DNA of 64,000 bases from Pararhodobacter zhoushanensis (GCF_003990445.1 NZ_REEZ01000008.1:62001-126000), one strand, 5' to 3'. Positions 45,214 through 54,271 are shown, numbered from the stretch's first letter. The notes: generated from the sequence alone by a model not told the origin. Numbers and translations are program-made.

Positions 45214-46110
45214 ATGGATTTCATCGTAAACGTGCGCACCTTTCTGGCGGTCGGTCGGCTGGGCAGCTTCTCGGCCGCCGCTCGCGAGATCGGCACTGTA
45301 CCCTCCGTGGTGTCGAAACGGGTTTCCCAGCTAGAACACATGTGCCGCGCGCCGTTGTTCGTGCGCTCGACCCGGGGTCTGGAGCTGACCCCGGTCGGGC
45401 GAAGCTGCCAGCAGAAATTTGCCGAGTTGCTGTCTGAAATCGAAGCGATGGTTCATGCCGGACCGCAAAAGGGCCTGCTGTTCGAGCATATTCGGGTCAA
45501 ATGCCCGACGGCCCCGATCCTGCCGCTGTTTACCGAGATTCTGTGCGATTTCCAAACCGCGCACCCCGGTGTCCGCATTGATCTGGACATCATCGATCGT
45601 TCGGTGAACCCGGTTGAAGAGGGCTATGACATCGCTCTGGGCGCGCTTCCGGCAACCTACCCGCATGTGCATGATGTCATGCTTTGCCCGCTTCGGCGCT
45701 GTGCGGTGGCGGCGCCGGGCTATCTCGAAACCCACCCCAAGCCCGAACATCCGCGCGATCTCTCCCGGCTGGACGCGCTGGTCTACCGCGCTGCGGGCAA
45801 TATCTGGACCTTCGCAGGCCCGTCAGGCGAGTTGACGGTCGAGGTGAACGCGGTTTTCACATCGTCTGACAGCCGGATCCTGCAACGCGCTGCAATCAAG
45901 GGTCTTGGCGTTGCGGTGATGAGCGAAACACTGGCGCGCGAAGGCATCGAACAGGGCAGTCTGGTCGAGATCCTTCCGGGATGGCGCGTGCCCGATCTGC
46001 AACTGAAAGCGATGGTACCAGAACGACGGCTGCGCAACGCAGCGGTTCGCCTGCTGCTTGACGCATTCGTTGCGGCCACAGCGCCAGATACCTCTGGCGC
46101 TCAGCTCTGA
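45214..46110 (+). CDS. LysR-family transcriptional regulator
   Basis: A 298-residue LysR regulator with N-terminal HTH (FLAVGRLGSFSAAAREIGTVPSVVSKRVSQLE in outline) and a LysR substrate-binding domain (VRIDLDIIDRSVNPVEEGYDIALGA). It starts 33 bp after the FAD oxidoreductase and ends 142 bp before the TctC-type gene, all on the plus strand, so unusually it is read with rather than against its probable targets. It most likely controls the surrounding uptake and oxidation genes. Confidence 0.9.
   Translation: MDFIVNVRTFLAVGRLGSFSAAAREIGTVPSVVSKRVSQLEHMCRAPLFVRSTRGLELTPVGRSCQQKFAELLSEIEAMVHAGPQKGLLFEHIRVKCPTAPILPLFTEILCDFQTAHPGVRIDLDIIDRSVNPVEEGYDIALGALPATYPHVHDVMLCPLRRCAVAAPGYLETHPKPEHPRDLSRLDALVYRAAGNIWTFAGPSGELTVEVNAVFTSSDSRILQRAAIKGLGVAVMSETLAREGIEQGSLVEILPGWRVPDLQLKAMVPERRLRNAAVRLLLDAFVAATAPDTSGAQL
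46080..46101 (+). terminator. hairpin at the 3' end of the LysR gene
   Basis: AGCGCCAGA and TCTGGCGCT form a perfect 9-bp stem with a 4-nt loop inside the last codons; a T-rich stretch (46116-46125) follows 14 bp later. A second perfect 7-bp stem lies at 46133-46151 (GGCAAGT/ACTTGCC). Together they may end the LysR transcript. Confidence 0.4.
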
Positions 46111-46252
46111 CCGCCTTTCGTTTTTCACGACAGGCAAGTTCGTGACTTGCCAGCTTCCTTCACATCGGATTTCGCGCTTGGATCTGACGATCACGAGCAA
46201 CGGTTTCCCCTGGGGAGAGGGGCCGCCGTAGTGTCGTCACAAGGGAGGAACG

Positions 46253-47338
46253 ATGATGAACGCACGAGAATTCATTCGCGTCGCGGCCTTTATGCCCACC
46301 TTGACGCTGGGCCTTGGCACGCTGCCGGCGTCGGCTCAGGTGGATTTCAGCGGCGAAACCATTGAGATCGTCTACAACACCGGACCAGGCGGGGCTGTGG
46401 CCCTGACCGCGCAACTGGTGGCGCAAAATCTGGGTCGTTATCTGCCCGGCACGCCAGAAGTCATCGCCGTTCCGATGCCGGGCGGCGCGCTGCTCAGGGG
46501 AATTCAGCACGTCTACAACAGCGAGCCGGACGGGCTGACGCTGGGGTGGCTGGCCTGGGGCGGATCGACACGGGTACTCGACGACCCGGCGCTGCAGGTT
46601 CCCTATCACGAGATGGGCATTCTTGGCGGGCTGGCAACGCAATGGGTGACGCATGTGCGCACCGAAATTGACGGCACCGAAGTCACGACGCCCGAGGCCT
46701 TCATGGCCCTGTCCGCTGTCCGGGCCGGGGGCATCGCACCCAATACCTCTACCGATATCCGCACTGCAGCGGCTCTCGATATTCTCGGGATCGGGAACAC
46801 GTATGTCGGTGGTCACACCGGCGGCGCCGACGTCCTTGCTGCATTGCGGCGGGGCGAGGTGGATCTGCGATCGGGGACGATTTCGAACTACCTCACCACT
46901 GTGGTTCCCGAACTGGTCGAAACGGGCGAAAGCATTCCGCTGTTCTACTGGGGCCTCCCGACTGAAGGCGGCGAGGAAGCGACGCCTGCGCTGGACGGCA
47001 TCCCCACGTTCCATGCCTTTGTCACCGAGCAGACCGGTGCCTCGCCCGACGGGCCGTCCTATGACGTGATCCGCTATCTGACCCGCACCGCAGACGGACT
47101 GGCCTGGCTCTTTGCGCTGCCACCGGGCGCTGCTCAAGACATGCAGGACGTCTTTGCCGACGCTTATGCGCAGATGGTCACGGACCCGGCCTTTACAGAA
47201 GGCGCGGCCCGCGTGCTGGGGACGTCGCCTGAGGTCGTATCCCGTGAAACCGCTATCGAGATCATCGCAGACGTGCAGAATGTGACTCCTGACATCCTCG
47301 ACACGATGCGGTCCTATATCGAGCGGCATTCCCGCTGA
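46253..47338 (+). CDS. TTT-family substrate-binding protein (TctC/Bug-like)
   Basis: A 361-residue periplasmic binding protein with signal peptide (cleavage likely after ASA near residue 25). Family pattern: IEIVYNTGPGGAVALTAQLVAQ, VPMPGGALLRGIQHVYNSEPDG and WLAWGGSTRVLDD. It shares long identical stretches with the orphan at 42386. The ATG at 46253 has a GGGAGGAA site; a second ATG lies three bases later. The TctA-TctB fusion follows after a hairpin, so this is the importer's cognate binding protein. Ligands of the family are usually carboxylates. Confidence 0.92.
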   Translation: MMNAREFIRVAAFMPTLTLGLGTLPASAQVDFSGETIEIVYNTGPGGAVALTAQLVAQNLGRYLPGTPEVIAVPMPGGALLRGIQHVYNSEPDGLTLGWLAWGGSTRVLDDPALQVPYHEMGILGGLATQWVTHVRTEIDGTEVTTPEAFMALSAVRAGGIAPNTSTDIRTAAALDILGIGNTYVGGHTGGADVLAALRRGEVDLRSGTISNYLTTVVPELVETGESIPLFYWGLPTEGGEEATPALDGIPTFHAFVTEQTGASPDGPSYDVIRYLTRTADGLAWLFALPPGAAQDMQDVFADAYAQMVTDPAFTEGAARVLGTSPEVVSRETAIEIIADVQNVTPDILDTMRSYIERHSR

Positions 47339-47347
47339 AGGGACGAC

Positions 47348-47374
47348 GGTTCGGCGGGCATTGGCCCCCGAACC
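47348..47374 (+). other. intercistronic hairpin between TctC-type and TctAB genes
   Basis: GGTTCG pairs with CGAACC and, past one unpaired base, GGGC pairs with GCCC. It starts 10 bp after the binding-protein stop. No T-tract. Confidence 0.5.
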
Positions 47375-47394
47375 ATCATAAGAGGAAGTTCATC

Positions 47395-49341
47395 TTGATC
47401 GACAGCATCCTTGCAGGGTTCGCTCTGATTGCTCAGTGGCCGACGCCGCTCTATCTTGTTGCCGGCGTTCTGATTGGCATCTGGCTGGGTGCCGTGCCCG
47501 GCCTTGGCGGCGTCACAGGCCTTGTGCTGGTCTTGCCCTTCACTTTCAGCATGGAACCGGCACCCGCTTTTGCGCTCATGCTGGGCATGTTTGCACCGAT
47601 TACCACCGCCGATACACTGTCATCGGTGTTGCTGGGCACACCGGGCACCGCAGGATCGCAAGCGACGGTCCTGGACGGCTATCCTTTGGCGAAGAAGGGG
47701 CAGGCCGAGCGCGCCCTTGGCGCGGCTTACACGGTTTCCGCTTTTGGCGGTGTGTTCGGTGCGCTCATGCTTTTGCTGTTCCTGCCTATCGCCATGCCGC
47801 TGATCATGCTTCTGGGGACGCCCGATTTCTTTCTTCTGGCCTTGCTGGGTCTGTTGATGGTCGGCTCGGTCTCGGGGCCGTCGCTGGCCAAGGGGATGGG
47901 CGCTGCGGCGATCGGGCTGCTCATGTCACAGGTCGGATTCCCGGTCTCCAGCCCTGCCCCGCGCTACTGGTTCGGTGAGATCTCGCTGATGGACGGGCTG
48001 CCGCTGGTGCCGGTCGTTCTGGGCCTGTTCGGCGTCGCCGAAATGCTGCGGCTGTCACTGCGCGATTCCTCGATCTCGGCGGTGCCGCGTGAGCAGGCAG
48101 AGGGCGGACGGCTGATAGACGGGATCCGCGACGCCTTTCATCACCGCTGGCTGGCATTTCGCTGCGCGATGCTGGGAACCTATCTGGGCATGCTGCCTGG
48201 GATCGGCAACGCAGTGGCCGACTGGATCGCCTATGGCCATGCCGTTCAGTCGGCCAAGGACAAGTCTCAGTTTGGCAAAGGTGACATTCGCGGGGTGATT
48301 GCACCGGAATCCACCAATAATGCCGTGATCGGCGCCGCGCTGATCCCGACCCTCACGTTGGGCATCCCCGGAACGGGTGCAATGGCGATCCTGCTGGGCG
48401 CTATGCTGATCCACGGGCTGACCCCGGGTCGGATGATGCTGACCGAGCATTTGGATCTGACAATCAGCATGATATGGACGATCGTCATCGCCAATGTCTT
48501 GGCAGCCGGTCTGCTGATGATCTGGGGACGGCAGTTCGCGCGGGCGGCCTTCATTTCCGGTCACTACATCGTACCGGCGGTGCTGATGTTCCTGTTCATG
48601 GGCGCATGGCTTTTCGCCGCCGATCTGTCCAGCTGGTATCTTCTGCTCGCCTTCGGGGTTTTGGGCTGGCTGATGGGTGAGGCGGGATGGCCCCGTCCGC
48701 CGCTGGTGCTTGGCTTCGTTCTGGGCAAGATCATGGAGCAATCGGCGATCCTCGCGTTGCAATCCTACGCGCTGGCCGACTTCATGACGCGACCGCAAAC
48801 TCTGATCCTGATCGCCTGCGTGGTGCTTTTCCTCGGTTATTCAGCATGGAGCGCCTTGCGTACCGCCAAGGCTCTTGGCGACAACCCGGCGCAAGAAGGC
48901 GCGGTCAGGAATGCGTGGCTGTCGGTCGGCTTTGGCTTGGCGATGCTGGCGATCTTTGGCTGGGCCTTGTCCGAAGCACTGGACTGGACGTTGTTCGCCA
49001 GAACCATGCCGATGATCATCACCATCTCGGGGATTGCCATTTTCCTGTTCACCATCACGACGGATTTCCGCCGCGGCCTCAGGGCCGCACAAGGTCCGCT
49101 GATCGAAGCGCCGATGAAAACGGTGGTGTTCTTCGGGCTCTTGCTGGCGATGGTATTGGGCGCGTGGTGGGTCGGTCAGATGGTTGCGATGACCGCGTTC
49201 GTGCTGATCTATCTGCTGGTCGTCGGCCGGGTCCGTCCGCTGTGGGGCGTGGCGCTGTATTCGCTGGGTGTTTTCTGCGTGCTGTATGGCCTTTACGCCG
49301 AAGTTCTCAACGTCCGCTTCCTGCGCGCTCACCTGTGGTGA
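47395..49341 (+). CDS. TTT-family permease, TctA-TctB fusion
   Basis: A 648-residue membrane protein. Residues 1-490 are TctA: VPGLGGVTGLVLVLPFTFSMEPAPAFALMLGMF, LSSVLLGTPGTAGSQATVLDGYPLAKKGQAERALGAA, and the second-half LPGIGNAVADWIAYGHA with STNNAVIGAALIPTLTLGIPGTGAMAILLGA. Residues from about 505 form a four-helix TctB-like domain (TVVFFGLLLAMVLGAWWVGQM). TctB is usually a separate small protein, so this is a fusion. The start is TTG at 47395 with an AGAGGAAG site. It makes the complete membrane part for the binding protein upstream. It overlaps the convergent M28-like gene by 13 bp. Confidence 0.9.
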   Translation: MIDSILAGFALIAQWPTPLYLVAGVLIGIWLGAVPGLGGVTGLVLVLPFTFSMEPAPAFALMLGMFAPITTADTLSSVLLGTPGTAGSQATVLDGYPLAKKGQAERALGAAYTVSAFGGVFGALMLLLFLPIAMPLIMLLGTPDFFLLALLGLLMVGSVSGPSLAKGMGAAAIGLLMSQVGFPVSSPAPRYWFGEISLMDGLPLVPVVLGLFGVAEMLRLSLRDSSISAVPREQAEGGRLIDGIRDAFHHRWLAFRCAMLGTYLGMLPGIGNAVADWIAYGHAVQSAKDKSQFGKGDIRGVIAPESTNNAVIGAALIPTLTLGIPGTGAMAILLGAMLIHGLTPGRMMLTEHLDLTISMIWTIVIANVLAAGLLMIWGRQFARAAFISGHYIVPAVLMFLFMGAWLFAADLSSWYLLLAFGVLGWLMGEAGWPRPPLVLGFVLGKIMEQSAILALQSYALADFMTRPQTLILIACVVLFLGYSAWSALRTAKALGDNPAQEGAVRNAWLSVGFGLAMLAIFGWALSEALDWTLFARTMPMIITISGIAIFLFTITTDFRRGLRAAQGPLIEAPMKTVVFFGLLLAMVLGAWWVGQMVAMTAFVLIYLLVVGRVRPLWGVALYSLGVFCVLYGLYAEVLNVRFLRAHLW

Positions 49342-50513
49342 GCGCGTACGCCTGCATCAAGGGCTGCCAGATGCGCATCGACGACCGGGGCCAGTAGCGC
49401 CGGATCAAGTTTGTCCAGCGTGTCCTGCGGGGTGTGAAACCACCGCGACTGGCCCAACACGGCAAATGCATGCGTGTATCCCAGATCGGCGATCGCCGAG
49501 AGTTCACCAGCGCCCCTGACGATGTCGCGGGTATCGTCAAGGCCTGACAACCCGCGGAACGCAATCGCACATGACGGCATCATCGCCGGTGTCGCCATCA
49601 CGACCCGATTGGGGTCTGCGCTGCCGGTCATCCGGCCGTTCCGGACTTCCTGCTTGTCGTTCGCGGCAAGCGTGGCGCCGATATGAACCCAGACATCGGT
49701 CTGCCTTGGGGGCGGCGCAAGCTTCAGGGCTTCATGTGTCCCTGAGAAAGCCAGTTCATGACCCGTGGTGTTGATCAGAAATAGGGAATGGTCGGGGTAC
49801 AAGGCAGGCAACCGCCGCGCCATCGCAATGAAGGCCGCCGTACCCGAACCGCGTTCGGTAAGGCAGCTGAAAAACCCCGTGCGCGGCGTAGACACCGCAA
49901 TCCAGCGCGGGCCCGCATGGCGCTGCGCAATAAGGTTGGGCGACGTCATCTGATCAACACCGCCCTGCAGGGTCAGCGTCACCGTGCGCCCGGCCATCGC
50001 AAGGTACTGCGGCAACTCGTCGGGTTTGCCCATGACCAAGGGCACCGGCACATAGGCCCGGTCAGCATATGTGTTGAGACCCAGAATATCCCCCGACGGG
50101 CCGGTCGCCAGCACGATCAACGCCTTTGCGCCGGCTGTCATCACCGACTCGATCAGCGGTGCCACAGGCGGCAGCCAGAGTGTCGAATGACGCGCATAAG
50201 GAAGAACCAGAACGGCGATTGCCCCGCTTGCCTGCGACGCCTGCACCGCGGCATGGATCACAACAAGCGGCGCCGTTACCATTCCCGGGATCATGTTGGG
50301 TTGCGCATAGAGCGTAAAATTGCCGCCAGTCAGCGACAAATGCTCGACCCGGTTCACGGGGATGGTCACGGGCTGTTGGGTAACCTGAAACCCGGCTGCC
50401 GCCAGTTCCGAGCTGATCCAACCCGCTGTTGCCATGTCCCCTGCGCTACCGGCGTGCTTGTTTCCGAACCCGGCATGTCTGCTCAGCAGCGTCGTCAATT
50501 CCTCATCCATCAT
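49329..50513 (-). CDS. M28-like peptidase-fold protein lacking metal ligands
   Basis: A 394-residue protein with the outline of M28 aminopeptidases, including an N-terminal NKHAGSAGDMATAGWISSELAAAGF and a PA-like insert (residues 70-190). At the catalytic half the usual HxD is replaced: WIAVSTPRTGFFSCLTERGSGTAAFIAMARRLP, with no His-x-Asp and no Asp before the GSG. The EE pair is TGHEL. Only the last His (WFHTPQDTLD) is kept. It is therefore probably not a zinc peptidase. Two Met codons open the gene (50513 and 50510). It is convergent with the TctAB gene and may act on or sense the same ligand. Confidence 0.7.
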   Translation of the reverse strand: MMDEELTTLLSRHAGFGNKHAGSAGDMATAGWISSELAAAGFQVTQQPVTIPVNRVEHLSLTGGNFTLYAQPNMIPGMVTAPLVVIHAAVQASQASGAIAVLVLPYARHSTLWLPPVAPLIESVMTAGAKALIVLATGPSGDILGLNTYADRAYVPVPLVMGKPDELPQYLAMAGRTVTLTLQGGVDQMTSPNLIAQRHAGPRWIAVSTPRTGFFSCLTERGSGTAAFIAMARRLPALYPDHSLFLINTTGHELAFSGTHEALKLAPPPRQTDVWVHIGATLAANDKQEVRNGRMTGSADPNRVVMATPAMMPSCAIAFRGLSGLDDTRDIVRGAGELSAIADLGYTHAFAVLGQSRWFHTPQDTLDKLDPALLAPVVDAHLAALDAGVRAHHR

Positions 50514-50951
50514 AAGCCCCCCTGGTTTGCACAGAGTCTATGGTGCGGCGGCGCATCGAGCAGCCGTCAAAGCGCGCGATCAGCCTTTGCAGGAAGCGAA
50601 AACTCCGCCCCTCTGCGAAGAGGTTTCACTGTGTTTTCGCGTTGTGGCGCAACGCAGCCTGAGAAGGTTTCGCACCCTGAATCCCTGCGGCCAGAGGAGA
50701 GGGATGAGCAAACCATCCCCCGCCCGCTAGCGCACTGGTCCAGCTACTTAGCGATGCTGTGCAAGCGGGGGTCGCTGTTGTGCTGAGTGGGCAAGGTCGT
50801 ATCCTCCCTTGCTCACAACTAGAGCGCGTGATCCCTGCCGCGATCTGGCGCTGCTGTGAATGTGATCGCCGTTGACCGCGCGGTGCCTTGGAATGCGCAT
50901 CGTGAGAGAGCATCACTATCGGTATCTACGTACGATCAGAAGGGCTTACCC
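50514..50951. other. intergenic region between M28-like and SIMPL genes
   Basis: About 440 bp with no convincing gene on either strand. It must hold the promoters of both divergent genes; I see no clear palindrome or consensus boxes. Confidence 0.5.
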
Positions 50952-51716
50952 ATGCGACTGAACTTTCAACGACTTGGCGGACGTCACCTTGCCTTCTCCA
51001 CGGCTCTGGCAACTCTGATGGCGGCCTCGGCTACGGCGCAGCCAATGCCCGACCTGCAATCATGTGGCACTGCCGGTCCTTCGCGGCTCAGTGTCGTGGG
51101 CGAAGGACAGTCGCGCACTGCCCCGGATCTGGCGACGGTGCAGGTCGGCGTGACCACCCAAGCCGACAGCGCAGCGGAAGCAATGCGCCTGAACGCGCAA
51201 CAGCAGACGGCGGTGATTGAGGCCCTTAATGCTGCCGGGATTGCCAGCGAGAACCTGCAGACCTCGGGTGTGACCCTGTCCCCGCAAATGGCCTATAACG
51301 AGGGCCAGCCGCCCACCGTCACCGGGTATCAGGCCAGAAATATGGTCAGCGTCCGCATGTCGGACCTGACCCGCGTGGGCGAGGTTCTCGACACCATCGT
51401 GGCCGCCGGTGCCAACGAGATCAACGGCATCTCCTTTACTCTTGAGAACGCCGCGGACGCTATGGACGACGCCCTTCGCGCAGCCGTAGCCGATGCGCGG
51501 CGCAAGGCCGAGGTGCTGGCCGAGTCGTCTGGTCTCTCGTTGGGTGCTGTCATCACGGTTCGCGACCTGCCTTCTGGTGTCAGTGATCCCAGCCCGATGA
51601 TGCGCATGCAGGCCGATTCGGCAGGGTCAGTCCCCATCCAGGCGGGTGAAGCGAGTTTGGCCGCGCGCGTCGAAGTCGTGTACTCGCTGATCGGTGACGG
51701 CGCCTGCGCCCAATAA
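50952..51716 (+). CDS. SIMPL-domain (DUF541) periplasmic protein
   Basis: A 254-residue secreted protein. The ATG at 50952 gives a signal peptide (basic start, hydrophobic FSTALATLMAASATAQ, cleavage after AQ). The mature part is a SIMPL/DUF541 domain: LSVVGEGQSRTAPDLATVQVGVTTQADSAAEAMRLNAQQ in outline, then VTGYQARNMVSVRMSDL and ALRAAVADARRKAEVLAESSG. These proteins (YggE, BP26-like) form ring-shaped oligomers and are linked to oxidative stress, without a known reaction. Stands alone between divergent and convergent neighbours. Confidence 0.88.
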   Translation: MRLNFQRLGGRHLAFSTALATLMAASATAQPMPDLQSCGTAGPSRLSVVGEGQSRTAPDLATVQVGVTTQADSAAEAMRLNAQQQTAVIEALNAAGIASENLQTSGVTLSPQMAYNEGQPPTVTGYQARNMVSVRMSDLTRVGEVLDTIVAAGANEINGISFTLENAADAMDDALRAAVADARRKAEVLAESSGLSLGAVITVRDLPSGVSDPSPMMRMQADSAGSVPIQAGEASLAARVEVVYSLIGDGACAQ

Positions 51717-51757
51717 CGATCAACCGCCCAGGCGTGTGGCGGCACTGGCAATCCGGC

Positions 51758-51817
51758 GGAAAGGGCCCCTCGCCCTTTCCTATCCGCCCGGTCGGCGGTA
51801 CGAAAGCCGACCGGGCG
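51758..51817. terminator. two hairpins between convergent SIMPL and livF genes
   Basis: GGAAAGGG/CCCTTTCC (51758-51780, 7-nt loop) and CGCCCGGTCGGC/GCCGACCGGGCG (51785-51817, 9-nt loop) are perfect stems of 8 and 12 bp. Their position between two convergent genes fits bidirectional termination. Confidence 0.6.
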
Positions 51818-51903
51818 CGAGAGAGGGCAAGGACTGCCAGAGCGAGCAGTCCTTCACCGCTTGTGTCGGATCGGTTCCCGAAAGCCTTGGCCACCGCGCA
51901 CCG

Positions 51904-52566
51904 TCAGACCACGACGTCGTGCAACGCGCCGCGCTCGATATGCAGCGTCTGCTCAGCGATGGCCTTGAGCAGGTTCGGGCTGGATTCGGTCACAAGGATC
52001 GCGATATCGCGCTTTTTGTCGTGCAGCGTCGCCAGTGTGCGGGCGTATTCCAGCGCCAGCGCCGGGGCGAGGCCCTGAAACGGTTCGTCGAGCAAGAGCA
52101 CTTTCTCGGCCACCATCAGCGCGCGCCCCAGAGCCACGATCTTGCCCTGCCCGCCCGAAACACCGCCGCCGGGGCGACTGCGCAGGGTGGTCAACTGGGG
52201 CAGGAGCGTGAAGATCTCGTCCAGCTTGCGGCGGCGTTCGGCCATGGGCATTTTCAGCGCCAGAGCGGGGACGAGGATGTTCTCCTCGACCGAGAAATCG
52301 CTGATCAAACGACGATCCTCGGGCGCGTAGCCGATGCCCAGACCGGCGCGGGCATAGGCGGGCTGCGTCATCAGTTCGGACCCGTCGATCTGCACCGAGC
52401 CGCCCTTGCTGGGCAACAGCCCCATGATCGCGCGCAGGGTTGTGGTCTTGCCCGCGCCGTTGCGCCCGATCAGGACCGTCGCCTTGCCTGCCTCCAGTGT
52501 GAACGAAACGTTGCGCAACACCTCGATGCCGGCGATCTCGACTTTCAGGTTTTTGACACTCAGCAT
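51904..52566 (-). CDS. livF: Branched-chain-type ABC transporter ATPase, LivF-like
   Basis: A 220-residue ATPase. The ATG at 52566 overlaps the livG stop by one base; a GTG three bases earlier is less likely. Seen: Walker A LIGRNGAGKTT, Q-loop segment YAPEDRR, signature VSGGQGKIVALGRAL (GG QGK rather than GGQQQ), Walker B VLLLDEPFQGLAP, and IAILVTESS in place of the usual H-loop His (a Glu-Ser-Ser run). LivF ends such clusters in most bacteria. The missing H-loop His is odd and may weaken hydrolysis at one site. Confidence 0.9.
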   Translation of the reverse strand: MLSVKNLKVEIAGIEVLRNVSFTLEAGKATVLIGRNGAGKTTTLRAIMGLLPSKGGSVQIDGSELMTQPAYARAGLGIGYAPEDRRLISDFSVEENILVPALALKMPMAERRRKLDEIFTLLPQLTTLRSRPGGGVSGGQGKIVALGRALMVAEKVLLLDEPFQGLAPALALEYARTLATLHDKKRDIAILVTESSPNLLKAIAEQTLHIERGALHDVVV

Positions 52567-53327
52567 CACGCCACCCCCACCACGCTTTCCAGAACCCGCG
52601 GGTCTTTGAGAACCTCGGCCGGGCTTCCCTCGGCCATGATGGTGCCGGAACTCCAGACCACCACGCGGTCGGCGTATTTCTCAACGATATCCATATCATG
52701 CTCAACAAAAAGCGCCGACAACCCACGTTGGCGCGCAGCGTGCATCAGGGTTTCCATGATCTCGAACCGCTCGATGGACGACACGCCCGAGGTCGGCTCG
52801 TCCAGCACCAGAAGCTTGGGATTGAGCGCAAAGGCCAGCGTGATGTCGGCCAGTTTGCGTTGCCCTTCGGGAAGCGTGCCAGTCAGCGTATGGGCGTGCT
52901 TTTCCAGCCCAAGCAGCTGCAGCAGGTCCATCGCTTCGTCGCGGTAGGCCGGGCGGTCAAGCGGCGTCAGCGCCTGCCAGATCCCACGCCGCGCAGCAAT
53001 GGACAGCATCAGGTTGTCGATCAACGTATGGTCGGTGAACAGCTGCGGGATCTGGAACGCCCGGGCAATGCCCTGCCGGGCAATGGCGCGCGGTTGCAGG
53101 CGGGCAATGTCGCGCCCCGCCAGCCGCACTGTGCCACGGGTCGGCTTCAGATAGCCGGTGCAGATGTTCAGGAACGTTGTCTTGCCCGAGCCATTGGGGC
53201 CGATGATTGCGACGAATTCGCCCTCGTTCACGGTCAGGCTGACCCCGTCGGCGGCTTTGACGCCGCCAAAGGCAATCTCGAGATCCCGTGCTTCCAGCAG
53301 GGCGGAGGGGGTGTTGGACTGGGTCAC
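52566..53327 (-). CDS. livG: Branched-chain-type ABC transporter ATPase, LivG-like
   Basis: A 253-residue ATPase starting at GTG 53327, within the livM stop (GTGA). Seen: FGGVKAADGVSLTVNEGE, Walker A IIGPNGSGKTT, the LivG-typical IARAFQIPQLF Q-loop, signature LPEGQRKLADITLAFA (an LPEGQ variant of LSGGQ), Walker B LLVLDEPTSGV, and H-loop FVEHDMDIV. It forms the heterodimeric motor with LivF. The upstream in-frame extension lies inside livM and was rejected. Confidence 0.92.
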   Translation of the reverse strand: MTQSNTPSALLEARDLEIAFGGVKAADGVSLTVNEGEFVAIIGPNGSGKTTFLNICTGYLKPTRGTVRLAGRDIARLQPRAIARQGIARAFQIPQLFTDHTLIDNLMLSIAARRGIWQALTPLDRPAYRDEAMDLLQLLGLEKHAHTLTGTLPEGQRKLADITLAFALNPKLLVLDEPTSGVSSIERFEIMETLMHAARQRGLSALFVEHDMDIVEKYADRVVVWSSGTIMAEGSPAEVLKDPRVLESVVGVA

Positions 53328-54271
53328 AGGACCTCCTCCGCTTTGGCCGCGCGGCGACCGCGCAGCAGACCGACAATGCCGTTGGGCAGGAAAAAGATGA
53401 CCCCCAGCAAGGCAGCGCCAACGATCAGGTTCCATGCCTCGGCCGCATAGCCAACGGCGAGTGTATGGATGCCTTCCAGCGTGATTGACCCGATGAACGG
53501 CCCGGCAACCGCGCTGAACCCGCCCAGAACCGCCGTCAGCACCAGATGGCCCGATTGCGTCCAGTAGAGGTATTCGGGCAGCACATGCCCTACTGCCATC
53601 GCAGTAAGCGCACCGCCGATTCCCGCCAGCATTGCCGAGACACTATAAGCCGAAAGCAGCGTCGCCCAGGCCGAGACGCCCAGATATTCCAGCCGCAACT
53701 CGTTGGTGTGGATCGCGCTCAGCGCCTGTCCCATCGGGCTTTGCAGATAGCGGTGACCCAGCCAGCCCGCGCCCAGCATCAGGATCAGGCAGGCGAAGAA
53801 CAACACGCCCTCGAACGTTTGCCGTGCCGGCTCCCAGCCCAGAAAACTGGGCACGCCGACCCGCAAACCGTCAGTGCCGCCGGTCAGGCCATAGAGCTTG
53901 GAGAACAGGGAATAGAGCACCATCGACACTGCCAGATTGAGCATGGCGAAAAAGATCGCCCGGTAGCGCACGAGAAACGCGCCAAAGATCAGCCCGGCAA
54001 CGCCTGAGACGACGGCAGCGGCAATCAGCCCGACAAAGAAATCACTGATCCCCGCTTTGGCGCTGAGAAACGCCACCGCATAAGCCCCAAGGCCAAAATA
54101 CATCGCGTGCCCCAGCGAGATCAGCCCCGCGCGCAGCAAGAGCGCAACGCCGAGCGCCGCGAAGCCCTTGGCAATGGCCAGCGTCAGCATGAAGCGGGTG
54201 AAGGGAAAGACGACCGGCAGGGCCGCCAGCACAAGCACGGCGGCAATCAGCGCCAGCATTCGCTTTGACAT
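53324..54271 (-). CDS. livM: Branched-chain-type ABC transporter permease, LivM-like
   Basis: A 315-residue membrane protein, normal for LivM. The start at 54271 (MSKRMLALI) is one base after the livH stop. Seen: hydrophobic segments throughout, the N-terminal AIAKGFAALGVALLLRAGLISLGHAMYFGLGAYAVA stretch in outline, GGTDGL in the middle, RYLQSPMGQALSAIHTNELRLEYLGV as the EAA-like coupling loop, and a late LTAVLGGFSAVAGPFIG. It pairs with LivH to form the channel. Confidence 0.92.
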   Translation of the reverse strand: MSKRMLALIAAVLVLAALPVVFPFTRFMLTLAIAKGFAALGVALLLRAGLISLGHAMYFGLGAYAVAFLSAKAGISDFFVGLIAAAVVSGVAGLIFGAFLVRYRAIFFAMLNLAVSMVLYSLFSKLYGLTGGTDGLRVGVPSFLGWEPARQTFEGVLFFACLILMLGAGWLGHRYLQSPMGQALSAIHTNELRLEYLGVSAWATLLSAYSVSAMLAGIGGALTAMAVGHVLPEYLYWTQSGHLVLTAVLGGFSAVAGPFIGSITLEGIHTLAVGYAAEAWNLIVGAALLGVIFFLPNGIVGLLRGRRAAKAEEVL

